64,000 nt of DNA from NCBI GenBank assembly GCA_030066975.1, contig JASJAO010000009.1:1-64000 (forward strand). Reading direction: 5' to 3'. Positions within the stretch are counted from its first letter, which is position 1. Each line of letters begins with the position of its first letter. The notes below the pieces were generated by a model. It was not told the origin of the DNA. It made no database searches and worked only from the letters and a program-made list of their open reading frames with translations. The position numbers were made by a program, and so were the translations under genes. Source of the stretch: Henriciella sp. Lineage in GTDB: Bacteria; Pseudomonadota; Alphaproteobacteria; Caulobacterales; Hyphomonadaceae. This document shows, piece after piece, positions 45,401 to 54,464 of the stretch.

Positions 45401-45538
45401 ACGCAGTGCAGCAGCCTCGCTGAAACCGATCTATCTCCAATATTTTCGAAGCAACGGGCAGGGCGGTTCCTCGTAAATCATTGTGTATGTCGCTTCGTCA
45501 TACGTCCGGTGAAGATGTCGACGCAGTGCGGGTGTGCC

Positions 45539-45580
45539 ATGATCCTGATCAAGGCCAACCCGGTCTCGATCCGCATAAAT
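45539..45580 (+). promoter_or_regulatory. FNR/FixK-type box and promoter of the DUF2267 gene
   Basis: ATGAT-CCTG-ATCAA (45539-45552) has one mismatch. The -10-like CATAAAT (45574-45580) is centred 31 bp downstream, giving a start near 45587, 17 bp before the ATG. Confidence 0.65.
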
Positions 45581-45603
45581 GAATCCAAAGCGAGAGTCCG
45601 ATC

Positions 45604-46032
45604 ATGAGCACCACAGGTTTAAGTCAGTTTGACGATACGATCCACACAACGAATGTGTGGCTGAAAGAGATTATGCAGGCCTGCGACTGGACCGATCGGC
45701 GGGATGCCTATCGCGCGCTAAGGGTCACCTTGCACACGCTGCGCGATCATCTGCCCGTCGAGATTGTCGCCCACCTTTCGGCTCAGTTGCCGCTGCTTAT
45801 TCGAGGTGCGCTTTTTGAAGGCTGGAAGCCTTCGGTTTCTGAGATTCCTGAGCGGGATCTGGTCTCGTTCCTTGATCCCATTCAAATGGCGTTTGATCGC
45901 AAGTCTGGGGTCGACCCGGAAAAGGTTGCCAAAGCCGTTTTCGATGTCCTCAGGAAACATGTGTCAGAAGGCGAAATGAATCATGTTGCGCAGGCGCTAC
46001 CGAGACACGTACGGAAGCTGCTCGTAGATTGA
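45604..46032 (+). CDS. DUF2267 domain protein
   Basis: The 142-residue, wholly helical protein fits DUF2267: an N-terminal helix with F-D-x-T-I-H-T-T-N-x-W-L, then W-T-D-R-R-D-A-Y-R-A-L-R-V-T-L-H-T-L-R-D near residue 31, L-P-V-E, L-P-L-L-I-R-G near residue 62 and a second helical repeat. Its function is unknown; such genes are often found beside stress and low-oxygen genes. It has its own FNR/FixK-type promoter and converges with the DUF3775 gene. Confidence 0.88.
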   Translation: MSTTGLSQFDDTIHTTNVWLKEIMQACDWTDRRDAYRALRVTLHTLRDHLPVEIVAHLSAQLPLLIRGALFEGWKPSVSEIPERDLVSFLDPIQMAFDRKSGVDPEKVAKAVFDVLRKHVSEGEMNHVAQALPRHVRKLLVD

Positions 46033-46090
46033 ACCATCGCTCAGTCCTGACACTGCTCATGATCCGACCGACTTGCAATCAGGACCAAGT

Positions 46091-46519
46091 TCAGTCGTTC
46101 TCATAGTCTTCCTGATCATAACCCAGTTCGTTCAGCGCCTGGACGAGATAATCGCTGGCAAGTGGTGTTTGCTCGAGATATTGCGCGACATGGAGATGGC
46201 GGGTGTGCCTGGCTTGACGGCGCGCTTGTGACCAATCCGCGGCAGGGTAGTCGCCGCGACCGACCCATAGCAAAGCCAGCAAGTCGCGCTGAGCATCAAT
46301 ACTCAAATCATTGATCGTCGCCGTCAGCCCACTCTCGATGGGGTCCGCTGAAGCCTGCGTGCCCGCTTCAATCAGGCTCATATCGTCCATAGACGCTGGA
46401 GGTGCATCTGCGTCGGCACTTGTCGGCTGCATATCCGACGCGTCAAACTCGCGAACGAGTTCCGCGATCTGAAAAGCAGTTTCCGGGTTTATAACGAGAT
46501 CGAAAGGGCGTGGTATCAT
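46091..46519 (-). CDS. DUF3775 domain protein
   Basis: The 142-residue acidic protein has the DUF3775 pattern: an N-terminal F-D-L-V-I-N, a helical middle, then D-L-L-A-L-L-W-V-G-R-G-D-Y near residue 80 and H-V-A-Q-Y-L-E-Q-T-P-L near residue 110. No function is known. It begins 8 bp after the HPF-like gene on the minus strand and so belongs to the same FNR/FixK-controlled unit. Confidence 0.82.
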   Translation of the reverse strand: MIPRPFDLVINPETAFQIAELVREFDASDMQPTSADADAPPASMDDMSLIEAGTQASADPIESGLTATINDLSIDAQRDLLALLWVGRGDYPAADWSQARRQARHTRHLHVAQYLEQTPLASDYLVQALNELGYDQEDYEND

Positions 46520-46527
46520 GTTGACCT

Positions 46528-47094
46528 CTATTCGTACGAAGATTGTCGACGATGGACCGCGCGGGCCATTGGGCCTTTCTCACCGTCATCCGGCCGGAAT
46601 GTCACCGCGACGCCGATCTGAAGATCTTCAAAAGCATCCGCAGTGACTTCATTCTCGTGGAAATAATATTCTGTTTGGTCGCTGGCCTTGATGAAGCCTG
46701 ACGGCTCTTCGGCATTGAACCGCGCGATTATTCCAGACAGTCGAGTGTCTTCCATCGCGCCATCAATCCGGGGATCCGGTTTGGCCTTTTTACGCTGCCG
46801 TTCTGCAGCCCGAAATGCGTCTCTGAGAGCGACCATGACGTCCTCGTGGGCGTGATTGTCATCGCTGTGATGGGACACAGCAACGTCGCGACCGCCTGGC
46901 AGCCCAAGATGTAAGCGAACGCGCGCGAGATTGCCTTTACGCCGCTTTGACCCCTCACTACCATCCACGAAGACTTTGCATGAAATCAGTCGCGGATAGA
47001 CTTTTTCGATATGTCGCAGCTCTTTTTCCACACGCGACTGAACACGCTTGGTTGGTGTCATGTTTTTGTAGCTGATTTCAGGGGTGACTTGCAT
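46528..47094 (-). CDS. Ribosome hibernation factor-like protein fused to a cold-shock domain
   Basis: The 188-residue protein joins an HPF/RaiA-like N-terminal domain (residues 1-105; strands with S-C-K-V-F-V-D and R-V-R-L-H-L-G-L, then a long helix) to a cold-shock-type OB domain (about 120-185) with S-G-I-I-A-R-F, G-F-I-K and Y-Y-F-H-E-N-E-V. HPF proteins bind idle 30S subunits; the OB part probably binds RNA. GGAGGA precedes the ATG. It heads a two-gene unit behind an FNR/FixK-like box. The short linker (106-118) is Lys/Arg-rich. Confidence 0.85.
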   Translation of the reverse strand: MQVTPEISYKNMTPTKRVQSRVEKELRHIEKVYPRLISCKVFVDGSEGSKRRKGNLARVRLHLGLPGGRDVAVSHHSDDNHAHEDVMVALRDAFRAAERQRKKAKPDPRIDGAMEDTRLSGIIARFNAEEPSGFIKASDQTEYYFHENEVTADAFEDLQIGVAVTFRPDDGEKGPMARAVHRRQSSYE

Positions 47095-47114
47095 GGCACG
47101 CTTCCTCCGTCAGC

Positions 47115-47157
47115 AGATTAAAGCTGCCTGCAGATCTCAGATATTGATCTAAGTCAT
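47115..47157 (-). promoter_or_regulatory. FNR/FixK-like box and promoter of the HPF-DUF3775 unit
   Basis: TTGAT-CTAA-GTCAT (47144-47157) has one perfect half. On the minus strand TTAATCT (47115-47121) lies about 32 bp from its centre, giving a start near 47109 and a short leader containing GGAGGA. Confidence 0.5.
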
Positions 47158-47220
47158 ATGATTGCGCTCACGCGGTCGCAAAACAGAGACAGAACTTTCG
47201 GCTGGTTTGAGTTTGATCAG

Positions 47221-47234
47221 ATGATCTTGATCAA
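47221..47234 (+). promoter_or_regulatory. FNR/FixK-type box upstream of ftsH
   Basis: ATGAT-CTTG-ATCAA has one mismatch. An overlapping weaker box TTGAG-TTTG-ATCAG lies at 47207-47220. A -10-like CACTAT (47256-47261) is centred 31 bp downstream. These positions fall inside the longest possible ftsH frame, which supports a later start codon. Confidence 0.55.
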
Positions 47235-47289
47235 AGACGAAGGTGCCTTGCGCTTCACTATGGCCGATGACGACGAGGGAAACGGTCAA

Positions 47290-49143
47290 ATGCCGGACAA
47301 TCCAAACTCAGGACAAGACGATCAAGGTCCCTTTCCACTCTGGATGACGCTCCTCACGGTCCTTGTTGTCTTATTTTTGGTCACACAGGACAACACGCGG
47401 GTTGCCGACATTTCCTGGACCGATTTCGAGCACTATGTGGAGAGTGGAGAGATCGACTACGTCACAATTGGTCGTTCTGAAATCACCGGTGCGTTCCGGA
47501 CCACTCAACCAGATCTTAACGATGCAGACCGCTTCCGAACCGTTTTGATTGACGCCGCACTGGCAGAGCGCTTGTCCCGCAGCGATGTCGACATTCGTGG
47601 CGCGAGAGAATCGACACTCCTGGCATCTCTATTTGGCTGGCTCTTCCCACTCATCATCGTCATGGGGCTTTGGTTGTGGATATCTCGCAGGATGATGCCA
47701 GGGGACGGGTTAGGTAATTACTCAACCATGCGTCGCAGCGGCGCCACCACCTATGTTGAAACCGAGACAGGGGTCGATTTCAACGATGTCGCGGGAGTGG
47801 ACGAAGCCAAAGTTGAGTTAATGGAAGTCGTCGACTTCCTACAGAACCCTGAAGAGTACCGACGACTTGGGGCACATATTCCGAAAGGGGTTCTATTGGT
47901 CGGGCCTCCCGGTACGGGCAAGACCCTCCTCGCGCGCGCGGTGGCCGGACAGGCAGGGGTCCCATTCTTCTCGATTACCGGATCGGAATTTGTAGAAATG
48001 TTTGTGGGGGTAGGGGCAGCGCGCGTCCGCGACTTGTTCGATCAAGCGCGCGCCGCCGCGCCGGCCATAATCTTTATCGATGAGTTGGACGCTCTCGGGC
48101 GTTCAAGGGGCACAAGCCAGTTGTCCAACAATGAGGAACGCGAGCAGACTTTGCACCAATTGCTTGCTGAGCTGGACGGTTTCGATCCCACCTCTGGCAT
48201 TGTCTTGCTCGCAGCAACCAATCGCCCGGAAATCCTCGATCCTGCTTTGCTTCGGGCCGGGCGGTTTGATCGCCAGGTGCTGGTGGACCGACCTGATAAG
48301 GCGGGCAGAATTGCGATACTCAACGTTCACATTCGTAAGATCCAGATCAGCCCTCAGACAGATCTGGAACGCATCGCCTCGCTCACGACGGGTTTCAGCG
48401 GCGCTGACCTTGCCAATCTGGTCAATGAAGCAGCCATTCTCGCGACGCGTCGTCAGGCCGACATGGTTGAGTTTCAGGACTTCGAAGCGGCAATTGAACG
48501 CGTGGTGGCCGGTCTGGAGCGTCGCAAGCGGGTGCTCTCCGATAAAGAAAGACGCACGATCGCCCATCACGAACTAGGGCATGCCTTAACCGCCTTGGCC
48601 TTGCCGGATAGTGATCCGATTCAGAAGATTTCGATTATTCCGAGAGGCATCAGCGCCCTTGGATATACGATGCAGCGTCCGACGGAAGATCGGTATCTTG
48701 CAACGAAGGACGAACTCAAGAACAAGATCTGTATCTTGCTTGGTGGTCGCGCCGGCGAGGAAGTGGCGCTCGGTGAAATATCAACGGGTGCGGCGGATGA
48801 TCTTATGAAGGCCACCGAAATCGCACGCAGCATTGTTGAGCGGTTTGGCATGGATGACGAACTTGGCCATGTCACTTTTGAAGGGCCAACACCTCTCTTC
48901 CTGGGTGAGGCCGGTCGCACTCGCAAACCCGTTAGCGAAGCCGTCGCCTCCAAAATCGATGAAGCGGTGAGTTCGCTGATTTCTGAAGCCTATGATCAAG
49001 CTGTTTCGATTTTGAAGCGCAACAAGTCAGTGTTGACCGAAGCAGCGCTGGTTCTGCTTGATGTCGAAACTCTGGGGGCTGAAGAGATTGAGGACCTTCG
49101 GAAAAAGATGAGGCCACCCCACAAACTGAAAGTGTCTCGCTGA
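47290..49143 (+). CDS. ftsH: ATP-dependent zinc metalloprotease FtsH (island copy)
   Basis: The protein of about 617 residues is a membrane-bound AAA+ protease. It has two transmembrane helices (about residues 17-31 and 113-133), Walker A G-P-P-G-T-G-K-T near residue 204, the SRH region and the zinc motif H-H-E-L-G-H near residue 425. It degrades damaged or unneeded membrane proteins. I chose ATG 47290 because GAGGGA precedes it and the promoter signals lie just upstream; ATG 47260 and 47158 are alternatives. Its place in the low-oxygen island suggests a specialised paralogue rather than the essential housekeeping copy. Confidence 0.93.
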   Translation: MPDNPNSGQDDQGPFPLWMTLLTVLVVLFLVTQDNTRVADISWTDFEHYVESGEIDYVTIGRSEITGAFRTTQPDLNDADRFRTVLIDAALAERLSRSDVDIRGARESTLLASLFGWLFPLIIVMGLWLWISRRMMPGDGLGNYSTMRRSGATTYVETETGVDFNDVAGVDEAKVELMEVVDFLQNPEEYRRLGAHIPKGVLLVGPPGTGKTLLARAVAGQAGVPFFSITGSEFVEMFVGVGAARVRDLFDQARAAAPAIIFIDELDALGRSRGTSQLSNNEEREQTLHQLLAELDGFDPTSGIVLLAATNRPEILDPALLRAGRFDRQVLVDRPDKAGRIAILNVHIRKIQISPQTDLERIASLTTGFSGADLANLVNEAAILATRRQADMVEFQDFEAAIERVVAGLERRKRVLSDKERRTIAHHELGHALTALALPDSDPIQKISIIPRGISALGYTMQRPTEDRYLATKDELKNKICILLGGRAGEEVALGEISTGAADDLMKATEIARSIVERFGMDDELGHVTFEGPTPLFLGEAGRTRKPVSEAVASKIDEAVSSLISEAYDQAVSILKRNKSVLTEAALVLLDVETLGAEEIEDLRKKMRPPHKLKVSR

Positions 49144-49230
49144 GAAGCCTTGAGGGTTTGCTATTTGCCAACGCCCGCGAACAGCTGCTCGTATTGACTG
49201 CTGACCCTGGATTTGACGTGCACTCGTCGA

Positions 49231-49947
49231 CTAAGCCGCCATGCCGCCTTGGCGAGCGGTGTCGGTTTCCCCGGCGAGTTGGAGCAGTGTTTGCTTCTGG
49301 AGAATGACGAAGCGGTTGGGCTCGGGCAGGCTTATAACCCCCTTTTTTCGGAGCCGGTTCATCATTCGGCTGACGGTCTCCAGGGTCAGCCCAAGATAAT
49401 CAGCAATGTCAGCCCGGCTCATGCGAATGTCGGTATATCCAGTAGCAGGATTGCGGAAGCGGACTTCAATGAACAGCAGGAATGTCGCCGTCCGTTCCAT
49501 TGCGCTTTTGCGACCCAGCAACAAAGCTTGCTCACGCGCCTGCTGCAGCGTGTTGCCGATCAGATTGAACACTTGCTTTTGGAACTTGGCGTCTTCATGG
49601 AGAAGTCGATCGAAAGTGCGGCGCCGGACATAAGCAACCACAACATTTGTCAGCGCCTCAGCGCTGTAATTATGAACCTCGGCTGCCGTTACAGCAACGT
49701 AGTCACCCTCCGTTGCAAATGACTGAACCTGACGCCGACCGTCTGCCATCACTCGGTATCGTATCAGTGTCCCGGACAATATTTTGTAGACACCTTTGGG
49801 CCGGTCCCCTTGAAGGAAGAGATGCTCATTCGGATGCAGGTTGAGGGTGTTGCAGACAGGAAACGCGCTGCATAATTCCTCTATGTGTTCGGAGTCGGAG
49901 GACCGGTTTGAGGGGGCAGAAAAGGGACGAGATGTCTGGCGTGTCAT
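49231..49947 (-). CDS. Crp/Fnr-family regulator, FixK-like
   Basis: The 238-residue protein has a cNMP-type beta barrel (about 25-140, with L-F-L-Q-G-D near residue 44), a dimerisation helix and a helix-turn-helix. The recognition helix L-T-L-E-T-V-S-R-M-M near residue 188 carries the E-x2-S-R residues that read TTGAT half sites. Only two cysteines (C-S-A-F-P-V-C) lie near the N terminus, instead of the set needed for an FNR 4Fe-4S cluster, so FixK-like control is more likely. GGAG precedes ATG 49947; the frame extends to 50007. It lies directly downstream of the N-ATPase operon and is the obvious candidate to control the island. Confidence 0.9.
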   Translation of the reverse strand: MTRQTSRPFSAPSNRSSDSEHIEELCSAFPVCNTLNLHPNEHLFLQGDRPKGVYKILSGTLIRYRVMADGRRQVQSFATEGDYVAVTAAEVHNYSAEALTNVVVAYVRRRTFDRLLHEDAKFQKQVFNLIGNTLQQAREQALLLGRKSAMERTATFLLFIEVRFRNPATGYTDIRMSRADIADYLGLTLETVSRMMNRLRKKGVISLPEPNRFVILQKQTLLQLAGETDTARQGGMAA

Positions 49948-50067
49948 TCGCCTTCTCCGTTTCGCGACCATGCGGTTTAGAGCAATGTTCTGAACCAGAA
50001 ATGGCATCGTGGAAATCCCAGTAAACCAAGTAAACAGGTTACTTATTATTTACTCTAGCACTGAGCG

Positions 50068-50934
50068 CTAATTGGCTCGACGATCAGACTTTCGTCCGGA
50101 CATAATATCTCGCAGTTCTGCGGTTATCGCGCTTTGACGTTCTCGATTAATCTGCAGGTTCAGGTCTCTCAGTCGGTCATCAATGTTGCGTTCAGCCAGT
50201 TTGAGATTCGAGACCCTTGAGCCGTGTTCACTTAGCATTGTTGCGAGACAGGCGGCGAAGAGATCATGCCTCAGTTTCATTCTGAACAAGGCGCCCAAAG
50301 CACCTTGATGATCCACGAACACCGCTGGAGGTTTCCGGGTAGGCCACGGAACGGCCGTCAGACGCTCGATCTCGGCAGGAGAGACTGGCCATAGGCTTTG
50401 GGAGGTTACGGCCACTTGCCCGCGCGTTGATGTCGCCAGAAACAAAGTCTTTACCTGCGAAATGCCGGTCCTCAGCCATGCTTCAATCGTGTCTTGGCAA
50501 TGGTCGACGACAACACTCAGCCGATCAGCCGTCGCCGCGAGTTCGATCGTTTCAGTGTTTTGCCGACGTACGTCGTCGAGTTCGTCATACAATCGGGTTC
50601 CAACAATCAAGACCGGGTGAGACGGGTCGTCGGGACGCTGCGCAAGCGCATCCAGCAGGACTTGATTCAGCTGGCCGCATAATCCCCGCTCCGTGCCAAT
50701 CACGATACAACCCTCGCCGTCCGCGGTTGAAGACATATCAAAATCGGCTCTGCTGGATTGGCGCAACGTTGCCCCTAATGCCTCACTGTTCAACAACTGC
50801 ACTTCTCTCAACGATACCATGGCCTCAGACAGGTGCTTAAGGCTCACAATCGACAGTGAAGTCATTGTCCGGATAATCGATCGAATGTCGGTTACCGTGG
50901 CAACCGCGCGATGAAGGCGCTCAATCTTTTCCAT
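50068..50934 (-). CDS. atpG: N-ATPase gamma subunit
   Basis: The 288-residue protein is the central-stalk gamma subunit of a Na+-type F-ATPase. It has the helical N terminus M-E-K-I-E-R-L-x-R-A with T-D-I-R-S-I-I-R-T-M near residue 20, and the conserved strand E-R-G-L-C-G-Q-L-N-Q near residue 81. It is divergent from housekeeping AtpG, as usual in N-ATPases. ATG 50934 lies inside the end of atpA. It is the last gene of the operon. Confidence 0.9.
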   Translation of the reverse strand: MEKIERLHRAVATVTDIRSIIRTMTSLSIVSLKHLSEAMVSLREVQLLNSEALGATLRQSSRADFDMSSTADGEGCIVIGTERGLCGQLNQVLLDALAQRPDDPSHPVLIVGTRLYDELDDVRRQNTETIELAATADRLSVVVDHCQDTIEAWLRTGISQVKTLFLATSTRGQVAVTSQSLWPVSPAEIERLTAVPWPTRKPPAVFVDHQGALGALFRMKLRHDLFAACLATMLSEHGSRVSNLKLAERNIDDRLRDLNLQINRERQSAITAELRDIMSGRKSDRRAN

Positions 50935-52426
50935 GGGCCCTGAACACGCCATCAATATCGCTGAGCAGTGTTTCGATTTGCTGTTCGGACAAGGGTTGCC
51001 TCAGATCCGTCTTCAGCCAAAGATCGGATCCGCGAACATGGGTGAGGAGCCTGTGCTCAGCATCGGCAAAATCCTCAATCTCAAAATCATCCATTCCACC
51101 TTGCGTCGCAGCAAGCAAAATCGCGATTTGCTCAATTGGCAATTGCGGCTCAAACGCCCGCTGTTTGAGCGCTTCTCTGACGCGGCGGCCCCGCACCAGA
51201 CGCGCTCGTGTCTGATCATCAATCCGCGTCCCAAACCTGGCAAAGGCCTCAAGCTCTTCAAACTGCGAGTAGAACAGCTTCAAGTCTCCCGAGACCGACC
51301 GGAACGCCGGCCACTGCGCCTTGCCCCCCACGCGTGAGACCGATCGGCCAATATCCAGCGCCGGGAAATGCCCGCGTTCGAAAAGCTCTCGACGAAGCAC
51401 CAACTGACCATCCGTAATCGAGATCAGGTTTGTCGGGATATAGGCTGATATATCCTGGGCTTTGGTCTCAACAATCGGTAGGGCCGTGATTGAACCGCCT
51501 CCAAGATCTGATCTCAGCTGTGTCGCTCGTTCCAGAAGCCGCGCATGTAAGTAGAAAATATCACCCGGATAGGCCTCACGCCCGGGTGGCCGGTCGAGCA
51601 GCAGCGACAGCTCGCGATAGGCGCGGGCATGGCAAGTGAGATCATCGTAGACAATCAGAACGTCGTGACCTTGCAACATAAACCATTCGGCAATCGAGGT
51701 TGCAGAATACGGCGCCAAATACTGCAAGCCGGGGGGATCGTCGCCGCTGGCGACCAGAATGATTGACCGATCTCGCATTTTCGAGCCATGCAGCAAGTCG
51801 ATCACCCTTTTGACCGCGGACTGGCGCTGACCGATCGCGCAATAGACGCAAACCATGTCTTCGCCCTGATTGAGTATGGTCTCGACGGCCAGGCTTGTTT
51901 TTCCGGTTTGGCGATCCCCGAGTATCAGCTCTCTTTGCCCGCGCCCTATTGGGATGGTGGCGTCAATGGCCTTGATTCCGGTGTGCAAAGGTCTCTGCAC
52001 CGGGGCCCTTTGCAGTATTTCCGGAGCACGGCGATCAATTGAGAAATGTTCCGAGCCGACGGTCGCGGCCCCTGTGCTCAAATCTGTTCCTAACGGATCG
52101 ATCACAAGCCCCAGCAGACCTTCGCCGACAGGGATGCTCACTTCTCGATGCGTTCGTTCGGCGGTGTCTCCAACCTGAAACACGCTGCCTGGCGACAAAG
52201 CGACTGCTGCCACACTGTCTTCGTTGATATTCATCGCCAGGGCCTTGGACCCTGAGCTCATTTCAATGACCTCATCAAATCCAACCCGGCTGAAACCGGT
52301 CAGTCCGATAATCCCACCTTCCGTCCTTTCGACACGCCCTATCTCGCGAGCGGATAGCTGGAACTCAAATCGGGCGTTAACGGCGTCAAAAGCATCACCG
52401 AGCACCTTTTCCGGAGTAGGGGTCAT
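50921..52426 (-). CDS. atpA: N-ATPase alpha subunit
   Basis: The 501-residue protein is an F-type alpha subunit with P-loop G-D-R-Q-T-G-K-T near residue 168 and the V-Y-C-A-I-G-Q-R motif near residue 193. The length is close to other alpha subunits. I chose ATG 52426 because GGAGTG lies upstream; longer starts enter atpF. It overlaps atpF and atpG, so the operon is tightly coupled. Confidence 0.95.
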   Translation of the reverse strand: MTPTPEKVLGDAFDAVNARFEFQLSAREIGRVERTEGGIIGLTGFSRVGFDEVIEMSSGSKALAMNINEDSVAAVALSPGSVFQVGDTAERTHREVSIPVGEGLLGLVIDPLGTDLSTGAATVGSEHFSIDRRAPEILQRAPVQRPLHTGIKAIDATIPIGRGQRELILGDRQTGKTSLAVETILNQGEDMVCVYCAIGQRQSAVKRVIDLLHGSKMRDRSIILVASGDDPPGLQYLAPYSATSIAEWFMLQGHDVLIVYDDLTCHARAYRELSLLLDRPPGREAYPGDIFYLHARLLERATQLRSDLGGGSITALPIVETKAQDISAYIPTNLISITDGQLVLRRELFERGHFPALDIGRSVSRVGGKAQWPAFRSVSGDLKLFYSQFEELEAFARFGTRIDDQTRARLVRGRRVREALKQRAFEPQLPIEQIAILLAATQGGMDDFEIEDFADAEHRLLTHVRGSDLWLKTDLRQPLSEQQIETLLSDIDGVFRAHGKD

Positions 52427-53205
52427 AGCTGCTTCACTCCGGCCTGGGAGGAGAGTGTCTGATTGAGCTCGTTTAAAACATTCTGCTCCAGCCCCTCGAG
52501 ATACCGGTCTACGGTCCAATCATAAGTCTGATTGTTCGATTTCAGCACGATCCCAAGCGTGAGTTTGCCGTCAATCACGATCTTCGTATTTACAGCGGTT
52601 TGCGCGATGTCCCGCAATGCGCTTCGGATAGTCTTTAGAACGCTTGCTTTCGGTGTCCGCGGAAGGACGATATTTATCTCATCTGAAGAGAGAAAGGTTG
52701 CAAGACGCGTCCGATCCTCACCGGACAGCGATTGAAGTGCTTTCAAAAAGCGCCGAATGGTAGCGTCCTGAACATCTTCCGTGGCCAGGTCGCTCAGGCA
52801 CTTTTGGGCGCTAGCGATCACGAGTGGCGTCGTTCTCGCCGCGATCGCCTTGCTCATTTCATGTTTGCGGATGGCAAGCGTATCCTGCCACTGTTTTTGC
52901 TCGTCCAGCCCCGCTTCACGTGCCTTATGCCGTCCTTCGCGTTCGAGGCGGGTTACTTCATCACGTGCTTTTTGAAGTAGATCGTCTCTCGTTGCCTCCA
53001 GTTTGTCGCGGTCGCGTGCTACCTCAACGCGCAGCTGATCAGCTTCTTGCTTTAACGCTTCCGCGTTCTGCAAATTCGTCCGGACAAACGCTTCGCGCTC
53101 GGAGATGACTTTCAGAACCGGTTTGTAGAGCAATTTATTCAATAACCAGATCAGAACCAGAAAGTTGAGGATCTGAGCGGAAACAGTGACCCAGTCGATA
53201 CTCAT
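52423..53205 (-). CDS. atpF: N-ATPase b subunit, long form
   Basis: The 260-residue protein has one N-terminal membrane helix (about residues 8-25), a long charged coiled coil (about 35-120) and a C-terminal domain (about 130-250) reminiscent of the delta subunit. The operon has no separate delta gene, so this long b subunit probably replaces b plus delta in the peripheral stalk, as described for N-ATPases. It follows the c-subunit gene by 11 bp. Confidence 0.9.
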   Translation of the reverse strand: MSIDWVTVSAQILNFLVLIWLLNKLLYKPVLKVISEREAFVRTNLQNAEALKQEADQLRVEVARDRDKLEATRDDLLQKARDEVTRLEREGRHKAREAGLDEQKQWQDTLAIRKHEMSKAIAARTTPLVIASAQKCLSDLATEDVQDATIRRFLKALQSLSGEDRTRLATFLSSDEINIVLPRTPKASVLKTIRSALRDIAQTAVNTKIVIDGKLTLGIVLKSNNQTYDWTVDRYLEGLEQNVLNELNQTLSSQAGVKQL

Positions 53206-53216
53206 AGCCGTCTCGA

Positions 53217-53474
53217 TCAGTTCCCAACAAACGGATTGGCGAAGAACAGGATCATCGTCACCACGAAGCAGTAAATCGCCGTCGACTCGATCATCGCCAA
53301 ACTCACGAACAGTGTGCGCGTCAGCGTATCTGCTTCGTCTGGTTGTTGGGCGATGGCTTGCAGCGCTTGAGTGGCTGCACGCGCTTCCCCAAGCGCTGGA
53401 GCAATTGAGCCGATCGTAATCGTCAAGCCACCGACAATGATAGAGATCGCTGCGATAAGGGTTGAACTATCCAT
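53217..53474 (-). CDS. atpE: N-ATPase c subunit with Na+-type ligands
   Basis: The 85-residue hairpin protein forms the rotor ring. Helix 1 has the Gly-poor A-P-A-L-G-E-A-R pattern with a glutamate where Na+ rotors such as that of Ilyobacter tartaricus have Gln32, and helix 2 has A-M-I-E-S-T-A-I-Y with Glu-Ser-Thr and the following Tyr. These are the ligands typical of Na+-binding c rings. ATG 53474 was preferred over a start five codons upstream. Confidence 0.93.
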   Translation of the reverse strand: MDSSTLIAAISIIVGGLTITIGSIAPALGEARAATQALQAIAQQPDEADTLTRTLFVSLAMIESTAIYCFVVTMILFFANPFVGN

Positions 53475-54168
53475 TCTGAGGATCTCCATTCCGGGATGTG
53501 GTCGCTGTGATCCGGACGGCTGAGCTGATATAAACGGCCGCCAGAATCGAAAAGATGTAAGCCTGAATGATCCCTGTCAGCAGACCGAGACTCTGCAGCA
53601 TGACGGGAAAGAAGAAGGGTGCGATGCTGAGCAGAATAGCGCCAAGGACCGCTCCACTCATCATGTTGCCATACAGACGAATGGCCAGTGCCACCGTTCG
53701 CGAGAGCTCAGAAATGATATTGAATGGCAGCATTAGTGGGGTAGGGCGAATGTAACGCGAGAAGTACTGCTTCACGCCAATCAACCGGATGCCAAACAGC
53801 GGCACGGCCAGAAGTACGCTTATGGCAAGTGCCACGGTGGTCGACAGGGAAGCGGTCGGAGCAACACCGCCCGGCAGAATGGAGAAAATCGCGCTGCCCA
53901 TGATGAGAATGAACAATGTAGCTACGAATGGCAGGATCTTCGCTGCGTGGGTTGGGGCGATATCCTCCAACTGGCGTTCTACCGCGATCATGACCGCTTC
54001 TGCGAAGGCTTGAACTCTTCGAGGCGTAAGCGTGCTCGTCAATCGCCGCCCAACGAGCCAAGCGCTCGCTGTCAAAGTCAGCATAATGACCCAAGTGTAA
54101 ATGATGGTGGCGTTCAATCGAAACGCACCGACTTGCCAAAAGACAATATCGTCCGGCGACAGGGTCAC
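53467..54168 (-). CDS. atpB: N-ATPase a subunit
   Basis: The 233-residue membrane protein has five or six hydrophobic helices and the essential arginine in L-S-R-T-V-A-L-A-I-R-L-Y-G-N-M near residue 163. It forms the ion channel facing the c ring. The start is GTG at 54168, overlapping atpR; the stop overlaps atpE. Confidence 0.92.
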   Translation of the reverse strand: MTLSPDDIVFWQVGAFRLNATIIYTWVIMLTLTASAWLVGRRLTSTLTPRRVQAFAEAVMIAVERQLEDIAPTHAAKILPFVATLFILIMGSAIFSILPGGVAPTASLSTTVALAISVLLAVPLFGIRLIGVKQYFSRYIRPTPLMLPFNIISELSRTVALAIRLYGNMMSGAVLGAILLSIAPFFFPVMLQSLGLLTGIIQAYIFSILAAVYISSAVRITATTSRNGDPQNG

Positions 54169-54464
54169 GACGGGTCACCTGTCGACGGTTTCACGCGATG
54201 ACGGACGATCCGGACCGCAACCATCCTAACTACCCAAAAACCGACAAGCCAAGCCAGACCGGCTTCTACGCGCGGGACCAGCATCAGCAAACCGAACAGG
54301 GTGGCGCCCACAACCACCAGTCTAAGTATTCCGAATGCGATCACCTTGAAGTGAACGGAAGCGTCCGTGATCGTTGTCTTCGCGCCAAACCAAAGCAATC
54401 GGAAATAAGCAGCTGCCGATAGAGCGCCGATCAGACCAGCGAGCAGTGCTGCGCTAACGTTCAT
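54165..54464 (-). CDS. atpR: N-ATPase subunit AtpR
   Basis: This small membrane protein (99 residues from ATG 54464, or 101 from GTG 54470) has three hydrophobic segments. Arginines lie within or beside them, in A-Y-F-R-L-L-W-F near residue 22 and V-V-R-M-V-A-V-R-I-V-R near residue 80. AtpR is a hallmark of N-ATPase operons and is thought to help assemble the c ring. Its position between atpQ and atpB is diagnostic. Confidence 0.88.
   Translation of the reverse strand: MNVSAALLAGLIGALSAAAYFRLLWFGAKTTITDASVHFKVIAFGILRLVVVGATLFGLLMLVPRVEAGLAWLVGFWVVRMVAVRIVRHRVKPSTGDPS

Noticed and set aside
45392-45607. A 71-codon plus-strand frame between the two FNR/FixK promoters
   Set aside because: TTG start without SD, many Cys/Arg/Ser, and it spans the second promoter; treated as non-coding.
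46044-46085. GTCCTGA/TCAGGAC inverted repeat between the DUF2267 and DUF3775 genes as a terminator
   Set aside because: The loop of 28 bases is too long and no T-run follows.
50015-50060. Repeated GTAAAC units upstream of the regulator gene as an operator
   Set aside because: Too short and imperfect to assign; could be chance in an AT-rich gap.
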